From positions 17,477 to 81,476 of the forward strand of contig NZ_FZNZ01000018.1 in NCBI RefSeq assembly GCF_900187995.1: a stretch of 64,000 nt of DNA, in the 5' to 3' direction. The notes under the pieces were generated by a model that was not told the DNA's origin, did no database searches, and saw only the letters and a program-made list of their open reading frames with translations. How positions within the stretch are numbered: the first letter of the stretch is position 1; every line of letters starts with the position of its first letter. This document shows, in pieces, positions 7,511 to 14,078 of the stretch. A program made the translations under genes and the position numbers. Source of the stretch: Prevotella jejuni (GTDB taxonomy: Bacteria; Bacteroidota; Bacteroidia; Bacteroidales; Bacteroidaceae).

Positions 7511-7588
7511 AGAGAGTGTGCTAAGTTATTGTTCTATCAGAACAGACGCTCTAAGCATCTGTAAGACCAATATCTTAACACACTCTCT
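7511..7588 (-). terminator. Long nested hairpin, probable terminator
   Basis: The outer arms AGAGAGTGTG (7511-7520) and CACACTCTCT (7579-7588) pair perfectly, and the pairing continues inward with bulges. An inner hairpin lies at 7543-7561 (CAGACGC/GCATCTG). On the minus strand the structure is followed by CTTTTCTTG. It lies downstream of the minus-strand genes 9566-7680 and could end their transcript. Confidence 0.6.
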
Positions 7589-7679
7589 ATCATGTATTAT
7601 AGCCCTAATCGTGGCAATATAGGCAATATAAGTCTAAATGTAGCAAATTACTATATTACCCTTTTTACACCATCGGAGC

Positions 7680-7892
7680 TTAATCCTCCCAAGGAGTGAA
7701 CTCAATTTCGCCCCATTCACTTTCCTTAGCTTCGAAACCACCTACGCCATCAGTGGCTCCACTATCACCTGGTTGTGAGTTCGAGGACTCTACAGGAACA
7801 CCGCTCTGGTTACCGAAATGGCCATCAAGGATATCACCATTTACATTCAAAACCACCACCTCACATTGAGGGGTTAAATATATCTTCTTCAT
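7680..7892 (-). CDS. Small acidic protein, unknown function
   Basis: Seventy residues starting MKKIYLTPQCEVVVLNVNGD, then a low-complexity Gly/Ser/Asp-rich middle, then an acidic end with three Trp residues (SEWGEIEFTPWED). There is no signal peptide or membrane segment. Bacteroidota genomes hold many short proteins starting MKK-Y-x-P with a valine-rich strand, usually beside secreted-protein genes; this is a family resemblance only. It starts 18 bp after the stop of the secreted protein upstream on the same strand, so the two are almost certainly cotranscribed. Function unknown. Confidence 0.65.
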   Translation of the reverse strand: MKKIYLTPQCEVVVLNVNGDILDGHFGNQSGVPVESSNSQPGDSGATDGVGGFEAKESEWGEIEFTPWED

Positions 7893-7910
7893 GACTTTAT
7901 CCTCCTTTGA

Positions 7911-9566
7911 TTATTTAATTACGACCTTCTTACCATTAACGATATAGATACCACGTGTTGGATTCTCTACACGACGACCTTGTAAGTCATAGTAAACACC
8001 ATCATCAGTACTATTCTTTGAGTTTTCGATAGTCTCTATACCAGTTGTACCACCGTCCTCAAACTCTAAGACAAAGCTCTTAGCTTGTGCTTCAGTGCTG
8101 GTAAGGACAAGGAATGCCTTGTTGCCTGGGAGATTAGTAACATTATTCTTCACCTTATAGAAACCTATTGGGTTTCTGCTATCAGCGGTGTTGATATTGA
8201 AAGCACGGATGTTATCATGCGTTACATTGTAGTCATTTCCTGCACCATCCTTCACTGTCAAGCCATTGATAGCCCCTCCAAAGAATGTTCCACAGAGACG
8301 GTTATTACTTGTCTTAGGTTTTTCATCACCCGTAGGCAACAACTTATTGTCAGCAGGATTCGTAGAGTTACACTCCAAAACAACGGCGGTCTGAGCTGGA
8401 ACAGTATCGCCTTTCTGAGCAAGCTCCTTCACTTTAGCGAAATAATAACCTTGAGCATTCTTAGCATCAACGCCCTCAATGGTGTAAGCTTTTACGTCAC
8501 CAACTATCTTGAAGGGGAAGTCCACATACAATGTAGTGTAATACTTGCCATCTCTACCCTTCATGTTAGCAGAAGGCTTAACACCAAAGTAGTTTGTATC
8601 ATCAACCTTCTCAAGGATCCACATAGCTGCATCTCCTGTCACAGGGAGCTCAGGACCAAAGTATTCGTCCGTAGTATTATTATTGACAAAGTCGAACTTT
8701 GCCTCCGTTCCGTCATATTCATTATGTGCTGTCCCTGTCGGATTAGCAGGATTATAGGCTGTTCCTGAAGGGTCAACCTTCTTTAATGCACCAGAAATAA
8801 GATAGTAAGTTTGTCCTTGATTAATACGATTCTCTGCACGTGTAGTTCCAATATAATGCTTTATAATATTTACTATATCAGCATTAGCATTTGGACTACT
8901 TTCTATCTTTGCTAAGGCAAGGCGCTCTATTTCATACCATACATCGTCTGGATTGCCACGGTCTAAAGCTGATTTCAAGTTAGGATAGCTATCAAGAGCA
9001 CGACCTGCAAATATCCCATAAGTATGCCAGAAATCACAGATTGGTTGCATGGAAGGAACTGTCGCAAAGGCATAATAAGCATCACGTCCATCAGATGTGG
9101 TAACAGGCTTTAAGTGCATCTTCAAGTCCCATTGTCCAATCACGCTCGTATTAAATATCCCATAAGCTATGCTACTCAAAGGAGCACTAAGTTTTTCATT
9201 CAGCTTGTCTTTCACAGCTTTCTCCACCTTTTCTATTGTAGGGTTTAGGTATTCATTAATCACATCAACACCTTGTGAACGGAGAGTTGTCACATTAAGC
9301 CTGCTTGCGTCTTTGTCATCAACCTTTGTTTTAAGGTGAATTACCGTACCAGGCAATGTAGTTGCTTCATCCTTAGTGGCATTAGGCTGTGCCGCAATTT
9401 TACCCGTTACATAAACATACTGCTTGCCATCGGTACGCTGACGAGCATTCACAATACGATAATAACCATCATCTGGTTTTGTTACAGTAGCTGGTGCTTG
9501 TGCTGACGCAGCCACAGAAAAGAATCCTAACACAAGTGTCAGGACTGAGTGTAAATGTTTAACCAT
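7911..9566 (-). CDS. Large secreted protein with a C-terminal sorting-type tail
   Basis: A 551-residue protein with a signal peptide (HLHSVLTLVLGFFSVAASAQ, cleavage near residue 23). Its C-terminus, GVYYDLQGRRV through GIYIVNGKKVVIK, is the beta-rich tail found on many Prevotella secreted proteins; it resembles a type IX secretion C-terminal domain and is probably used for export or surface anchoring. The body has no recognisable enzyme motif and is rich in Asp, Asn and Lys. A -7 box lies at 9629-9636 (plus strand CAAAAATA). It is followed on the same strand by the small acidic protein gene at 7680-7892. Confidence 0.75.
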   Translation of the reverse strand: MVKHLHSVLTLVLGFFSVAASAQAPATVTKPDDGYYRIVNARQRTDGKQYVYVTGKIAAQPNATKDEATTLPGTVIHLKTKVDDKDASRLNVTTLRSQGVDVINEYLNPTIEKVEKAVKDKLNEKLSAPLSSIAYGIFNTSVIGQWDLKMHLKPVTTSDGRDAYYAFATVPSMQPICDFWHTYGIFAGRALDSYPNLKSALDRGNPDDVWYEIERLALAKIESSPNANADIVNIIKHYIGTTRAENRINQGQTYYLISGALKKVDPSGTAYNPANPTGTAHNEYDGTEAKFDFVNNNTTDEYFGPELPVTGDAAMWILEKVDDTNYFGVKPSANMKGRDGKYYTTLYVDFPFKIVGDVKAYTIEGVDAKNAQGYYFAKVKELAQKGDTVPAQTAVVLECNSTNPADNKLLPTGDEKPKTSNNRLCGTFFGGAINGLTVKDGAGNDYNVTHDNIRAFNINTADSRNPIGFYKVKNNVTNLPGNKAFLVLTSTEAQAKSFVLEFEDGGTTGIETIENSKNSTDDGVYYDLQGRRVENPTRGIYIVNGKKVVIK

Positions 9567-9960
9567 AAGTTTTATATTATATAAGAGTTTATTTAGCTTA
9601 CATGTTTTGTCTCTTTAATTTAGCTGTGCAAAAATAATACTTTATGTAAATAGCAATACAAAACAGCATGTATTATTAATAAAAATTCAACATAATGCAA
9701 CTTTATGTCATTCTTTTTCGAGTACATTTACATAACTTTTATAGATTAAAGTATTTAAGACATATATTAACCAGCCGTGTTTATATTTCTGAAATTTAAT
9801 TTACTATAACCGAATAAACCGTATGATCAACTATTTTTCATGCTCGCCTAATATATCACTTTACGCATAAAGCGAGGGTAAACGCATAAAAAAACATAAT
9901 TATTCATGGTGATAAGCAGAAAATCAGTACTTTTGTAGTCTTATCAAAGAATAATTAATT
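9567..9960. other. AT-rich divergent promoter region
   Basis: Very AT-rich sequence between two divergent genes. It holds -7 boxes at 9629-9636 (minus strand, TATTTTTG) and 9928-9935 (plus strand, TACTTTTG). No other structure is evident. Confidence 0.6.
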
Positions 9961-10797
9961 ATGAAGAAGATTATTTTAATATCAATGTTAGCTACGGCTG
10001 TCTTCACCGCTAATGCACAAGACACCAAGCCATACGAGGAGAAGATGTCTCAAATAGAGGCGCAGTTTAAGAAACTTGAAGCTGATTATCAGGCATTCGG
10101 AAAGAAAGATCCTTCAACCCTCACCGAGGCTGAGAAGGCAAAGATTAGCGAGATTATCGCCAAAGCAGATTCGCTTGGTAGCGCACAGAAGAATGCTGTC
10201 TTAGAGATAGCAAAGAAATTCAAAGACACAAAGTTCCCTGCAAAATATATTGCACAGGTGATGTATGACGTTGAATATGACGAACTAAAAGACCTCTGCG
10301 ACCCAAAGACAGGCTATTATAATGAGCCTGAGATGGCCAAACCAAAGCAACTCTTTGAATCTTACAAATTACGTCAACCTGGTTCAATGTATAAGGATCT
10401 TACCATGGAAGACCTCAATGGCAAGCAGGTTAAACTGAGCCAATGGGTAGGTAAAGGTAAGTATGTATTGGTTGACTTCTGGGCAAGCTGGTGTGGTCCT
10501 TGCCGTAAGGAAATGCCAAATGTCGTTGAGGCTTACAAGCGTTTCAAGGATAAAGGCTTAGAGATTATTGGTGTTAGCTTCGACAGTAAGAAATTACAAT
10601 GGTCTGCAGCAGTAGAGAAGTTAGGTATGATTTGGCCTCAGATGTCTGACCTTAAAGGCTGGGAGTCAGCTGCAGCTGCCGTCTATGGCATCCGTAGTAT
10701 TCCTTCTAACATCCTCATTGACCCACAAGGTAAGATTGTGGCAATGGACCTTAGAGAGAATAAACTACAGGAGGTACTGGCTGAGAAGTTGAAGTAA
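9961..10797 (+). CDS. Periplasmic TlpA-like thiol-disulfide oxidoreductase
   Basis: A 278-residue protein with a signal peptide (MKKIILISMLATAVFTANAQ), a lysine/glutamate-rich helical region (about residues 25-130), and a C-terminal thioredoxin fold of the TlpA/ResA type. The redox motif WASWCGPCRKEMP holds Cys178 and Cys181. The cis-proline region is IRSIPSNILIDPQGKIV, and the end resembles AhpC/TSA-thioredoxin family members. It probably reduces periplasmic disulfides; the partner protein is unknown. It is a single gene with a -7 box at 9928-9935 and a strong terminator downstream. Confidence 0.85.
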   Translation: MKKIILISMLATAVFTANAQDTKPYEEKMSQIEAQFKKLEADYQAFGKKDPSTLTEAEKAKISEIIAKADSLGSAQKNAVLEIAKKFKDTKFPAKYIAQVMYDVEYDELKDLCDPKTGYYNEPEMAKPKQLFESYKLRQPGSMYKDLTMEDLNGKQVKLSQWVGKGKYVLVDFWASWCGPCRKEMPNVVEAYKRFKDKGLEIIGVSFDSKKLQWSAAVEKLGMIWPQMSDLKGWESAAAAVYGIRSIPSNILIDPQGKIVAMDLRENKLQEVLAEKLK

Positions 10798-10914
10798 AGT
10801 GACTGTAAAAAGGAATTACTGAATAAGAGGCATTGCCTGAGAATATTCAAGCTCCCTTTTGAGGGGATATAAGTTCCTATTGCACACTCCGAGAAATTAC
10901 GACTTTATCAATAT

Positions 10915-10964
10915 AAAAAAGAGCCCTATCTAACTCTACTCATGAGTTTAGATAGGGTTCTTTT
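10915..10964 (+). terminator. Terminator after the TlpA-like gene
   Basis: A long stem, GAGCCCTATCTAA with CTC (10921-10937) pairing with GAG and TTTAGATAGGGTTC (10943-10960), followed by TTTT and preceded by A residues. Confidence 0.8.
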
Positions 10965-11291
10965 GGTGTTATTGCGTTTTTACCTAACCGATAAGTATTG
11001 TTAAGTAGAGGATTGTATCACTCGTTCGTCACTATATATTCATCTCTTCCTAACAACACATTACAAAGTATTTAGTAGTCAGCACCACACGTGTTAAGTC
11101 TGCGTACGTATGTAAGAAAGGGTAAAGACCTTCCAGCATAATCACCATCAATATAGCGAGACATCAACAACTTACCTCTAAACAATAAGTCCATCAGACC
11201 ATACTAACTAAGGACAAGCAACGCTCTCTTCAACAGCTCCGTCGTTGCTTTAGCCCAGAAAAAGCCTTCCGAGGCAGAGTTAAAGATGCTA
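10965..11291. other. Intergenic region
   Basis: About 330 bases without a convincing gene. On the minus strand a 40-codon frame is open (11072-11194), listed separately. No promoter or hairpin of note. Confidence 0.4.
11072..11194 (-). CDS. Possible 40-residue ORF, doubtful
   Basis: The frame runs from an ATG at 11194 to a TAA at 11072, encoding a basic peptide with SRYIDGDYAGRSLPFLTYVR and ending NTCGADY. No promoter or ribosome-binding site is clear. The composition looks protein-like (few rare residues, tyrosine/arginine-rich), and I have an impression that similar short fragments recur in Prevotella genomes, but I cannot confirm this. It may be part of a repeated non-coding element. Confidence 0.25.
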   Translation of the reverse strand: MDLLFRGKLLMSRYIDGDYAGRSLPFLTYVRRLNTCGADY

Positions 11292-12215
11292 TTAGAGCAA
11301 GGAATAGATATACCCCACGAACACTGCCGTCAGTATTGCTCCTTCCCATCGCTCAATCTTATACTTCGTAAACGAAAAGAGCCATATAAGGATGATGGAG
11401 ATAACCATCATGGAAAGGTCGGTCATCGTAATCCCCTTTAATGTCATTGGACTTATCACACCCGTAAGACCAAGGATAGCAAGGATATTAAACACATTCG
11501 AACCGAGTACGTTACCTATCGCTATACCACTATTCCCCTTGCGAGCTGACACAACACTTGTAGCCAATTCAGGGAGAGACGTACCTCCTGCAACAATCGT
11601 CAGACCGATAACTGCCTCCGACACACCAAGCTTTGTTGCCACTGCCGTAGCACCATCAACAAACAGATTACTACCTCCTATCAAACAAGCCAGCCCAACA
11701 AGAATCCATACAACAGACAGCCAAGTGGCCATCGGCTTCTTTTCTTTTTCCTCTACATCAGTCCCTTGCACCTTTGCTCCTCGAAGGGTTATATACATAA
11801 AGATAAGGAACATCACAAAGAGAATAGCTGCATCAATCCTACTAATATCCCCGTCAAGACACATTATCAATAGTAAAGCAGAGGCAACAAGTGCAAAGGG
11901 AATATCCTTCCGTACCGTTGTCTTCATAATAGACATTGGTGCCACCAAGGCTGACACACCAACTATAAGCAGCGTATTGAAGATGTTTGAACCAACAATA
12001 TTACCCACTGCAAGGTCGGATGTACCTTTCAAAGCAGAGATAAGACTCACACAGAACTCTGGCATACTTGTCCCCATTGCAACAATGGTCAGTCCAATAA
12101 CAATCTGTGGCATCTTCATCTTCTCCGCAACAGCCACTGCCCCATCGGTCAGTCGGTCAGCTCCCCACAACACAAGGACTATCCCGATGACTATAAAAAG
12201 AATATTTAGTATCAT
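11292..12215 (-). CDS. Calcium/sodium antiporter (CaCA family, YrbG-like)
   Basis: A 307-residue inner-membrane protein with about ten hydrophobic segments in two inverted halves. Each half carries the CaCA alpha-repeat: GTSMPEFCVSL with GNIVGSNIFNTLLIVG in the first, and GGTSLPELATSV with GNVLGSNVFNILAILG in the second. The acidic Glu in each PE(F/L) motif coordinates the cation. The family exchanges cytoplasmic Ca2+ for Na+ or H+. The length is typical of the bacterial YrbG group. The gene lies 51 bp downstream of the Crp/Fnr regulator on the same strand and could share its transcript. Confidence 0.93.
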   Translation of the reverse strand: MILNILFIVIGIVLVLWGADRLTDGAVAVAEKMKMPQIVIGLTIVAMGTSMPEFCVSLISALKGTSDLAVGNIVGSNIFNTLLIVGVSALVAPMSIMKTTVRKDIPFALVASALLLIMCLDGDISRIDAAILFVMFLIFMYITLRGAKVQGTDVEEKEKKPMATWLSVVWILVGLACLIGGSNLFVDGATAVATKLGVSEAVIGLTIVAGGTSLPELATSVVSARKGNSGIAIGNVLGSNVFNILAILGLTGVISPMTLKGITMTDLSMMVISIILIWLFSFTKYKIERWEGAILTAVFVGYIYSLL

Positions 12216-12266
12216 TAAATCGTACTATATTGAATAACTAAAAACAAACCTAAGGAATAGCCTTCG

Positions 12267-12938
12267 TTATTTTAACATCTTACGACGGTCAAGTATTTTA
12301 ATGTTCCTACCGTCAATCTCTATCGCTCCCTCCTTCTCAAAGTCGGACAGAACACGTAGCAAAGAGAACTTCTGAATGCCAAACGAGTCGGCTATTTCCT
12401 GCCGTGACCGCTCAAGATGTACCTCGTTGCTACCCTGTTCTCCGGCACGCTCCATCAGAAGATAAGCCACCTTCTCACGAACAGTGAACAGGCTAAGTAT
12501 CTTCATCTTCTGTGTTAAGAACACGTCGATGTTTGAAAGAATACGAATAAAGTTCATTCGAATAACATCATCAACATCAATGAGCCGCTTCAACTCCTCT
12601 GGACGCATACGAAACAGCTGTACCTTCCCATCAGTCTCGACACTCACTGGTAGACTCCTATCCTTTGAAAAGATGAAAGCAGGAGCTACCATATTGCCAC
12701 TATGTAGTCGACTTACCTCAACCTGCTTGCCTGAGAGTGCAGCCATACGGCATACAAGCCTACCTGTCACCACGATGTCTACATACTTGCAAGGCATACC
12801 CGCCAAGGCATATACCTCATGTGAAGGTAGCGAAACAAGCTGGTGACTAACGTTACCTAACGTCAGGTCTATCTCTATCTCACTCATTCCTGCAAAAAGC
12901 GGACAGGAACGGAGTGCTTTCATTACTTTATCTTCCAT
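12267..12938 (-). CDS. Crp/Fnr-family transcriptional regulator
   Basis: A 223-residue protein with an N-terminal cyclic-nucleotide-binding-like beta barrel (about residues 10-125) and a C-terminal winged helix. The HTH_Crp signature is at the C-terminus: VREKVAYLLMERAG, then SRQEIADSFGIQKFSLLRVL. There is no N-terminal cysteine cluster, so it is not an iron-sulfur FNR. It is divergent from the hemerythrin-like gene at 13081, a common pairing in which the regulator answers nitrosative or oxidative stress; that role is inferred. A -7 box (CAAAGTTA, 12943-12950) lies so close to the ATG at 12938 that the mRNA would be almost leaderless, or translation starts at Met6. Confidence 0.85.
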   Translation of the reverse strand: MEDKVMKALRSCPLFAGMSEIEIDLTLGNVSHQLVSLPSHEVYALAGMPCKYVDIVVTGRLVCRMAALSGKQVEVSRLHSGNMVAPAFIFSKDRSLPVSVETDGKVQLFRMRPEELKRLIDVDDVIRMNFIRILSNIDVFLTQKMKILSLFTVREKVAYLLMERAGEQGSNEVHLERSRQEIADSFGIQKFSLLRVLSDFEKEGAIEIDGRNIKILDRRKMLK

Positions 12939-13036
12939 GTTACAAAGTTACGAAGTTTCTTGTTATTCCTATAGATTTAACTTTATTTAATTCGTATTGG
13001 ACACATTTGTTACCCTCGTTTCTGCTTGATAATGAT

Positions 13037-13044
13037 TACATTTG
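13037..13044 (+). promoter_or_regulatory. -7 box for the hemerythrin-like gene
   Basis: TACATTTG, followed by CAATCACATTAAACG, lies 37 nt before the ATG at 13081. Confidence 0.6.
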
Positions 13045-13080
13045 CAATCACATTAAACGAACAAGATAAATAGAATTATA

Positions 13081-13605
13081 ATGGCACAAACATCATTTCA
13101 AACCACAATTCCATTCCAGTCATGGGACCTTGACCTACTCGTTGACTATGTTCTCAAATTCCATCATCGTAACATACGCAGAAAGGGAGAGGACCTCGCT
13201 GTAAGACTAAACGCTCTTGCAGGCAGTCACCCAGAACTGAATCGTGTAGCAGACCACTTTCGCAATAGTGTTGCCGACCTTGATATGCACTGTCAGAAAG
13301 AGGAGAATATTCTCTTTCCATACATTATCGACATCTTCAACGCTGCAGAGTATGGCCAAGAACACGCTCCTTTCCACTGTGGTTCTATTCAGTTTCCTAT
13401 CAATGCGATGATGGCTGACCATAGTGAAGAGCTTGAACGGCATGAACGAATAGCAGAACTGACAAACGACTACACTGCTCCAGAAGGTGCTGAACCAGAA
13501 TATGTACAGGCCCTTGCCGACCTCCGTCAGTTCCGTGACAACCTCCTTGAGCATGTCTATGTAGAAAATGAAATCATATTCCCAAGGGCATTAATGTTAG
13601 AATAA
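13081..13605 (+). CDS. Hemerythrin-domain protein (RIC/YtfE-like)
   Basis: A 174-residue helical protein matching the hemerythrin domain of the RIC family (YtfE/ScdA), which repairs iron-sulfur clusters after nitric-oxide or oxidative damage. Likely di-iron ligands: His28/His29 in FHHRN, His70 with Glu74 (MHCQKEEN), His114 with Glu118 (MADHSEELE), and His158 with Glu162 (EHVYVENEI). It lacks the N-terminal ScdA domain with its conserved cysteine pair, so it is a short form. Divergent transcription from a Crp/Fnr regulator fits stress control. A DUF488 gene follows 4 bp after its stop codon. Confidence 0.85.
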   Translation: MAQTSFQTTIPFQSWDLDLLVDYVLKFHHRNIRRKGEDLAVRLNALAGSHPELNRVADHFRNSVADLDMHCQKEENILFPYIIDIFNAAEYGQEHAPFHCGSIQFPINAMMADHSEELERHERIAELTNDYTAPEGAEPEYVQALADLRQFRDNLLEHVYVENEIIFPRALMLE

Positions 13606-13609
13606 AACA

Positions 13610-13951
13610 ATGAAAATCAAACGTGCTTACGCTCCAGTAGAAGATACCGACGGTTATCGAATCCTCGTCGACCGCCTATGGCCAAGAGGTATCAGTAAGG
13701 ATAAGGCGAAAATCGACCTCTGGTTGAAGTCGGTTGCACCAAGTAATGACTTGCGTAAGTGGTTCGGGCATGACCCAGAACGCTTCCCTGAGTTCTCTAA
13801 ACGTTATCAGGCTGAGTTAGAAGAGAGCGGTGCCTTAGACGAACTACGTAGTGCTATTAAGGATCATCCTAACGCTACTTTGCTCTTTGCGGCCCATGAT
13901 GAAGAGCATAACAACGCTGTTGTTCTGCAGCATCTGCTTGAAACAAAGTAA
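13610..13951 (+). CDS. DUF488-family protein (YeaO-like)
   Basis: A 113-residue protein with the DUF488/YeaO signature: KIKRAYAPVEDTDGYRILVD, RLWPRGISK, WLKSVAPS-LRKWFGHDPERF, and the end TLLFAAHDEEHNNAVVL. The family's biochemical function is unsettled; it often sits near redox or metal-stress genes. It begins 4 bp after the hemerythrin-like gene, so the two form an operon. A terminator follows at 13998. Confidence 0.85.
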   Translation: MKIKRAYAPVEDTDGYRILVDRLWPRGISKDKAKIDLWLKSVAPSNDLRKWFGHDPERFPEFSKRYQAELEESGALDELRSAIKDHPNATLLFAAHDEEHNNAVVLQHLLETK

Positions 13952-13997
13952 GCATTTGCCCTATAACGCAAATGAACAAAAGAGAAGTAACAAAAAT

Positions 13998-14036
13998 AAA
14001 GGGGACAGACATCATCGTCTATCCCCTTTCTCTTTT
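13998..14036 (+). terminator. Terminator after the hemerythrin/DUF488 operon
   Basis: Stem AAAGGGGACAGAC (13998-14010) pairs with GTCTATCCCCTTT (14017-14029) with one mismatch, followed by a T-rich run to 14037. Confidence 0.8.
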
Positions 14037-14078
14037 TCACCTTCTGACATCCACATTCTCTATGTCAGAGGTTAATCC

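Noticed and set aside
8085..8768. A 227-codon plus-strand frame
   Set aside because: It is antisense to the secreted protein gene with a clear signal peptide and C-terminal tail, and has no promoter or recognisable motif.
11392..12237. An 846-bp open frame on the plus strand
   Set aside because: It lies opposite the antiporter gene, whose family motifs are unmistakable; the plus-strand product has no family resemblance and is a by-product of the hydrophobic codons.
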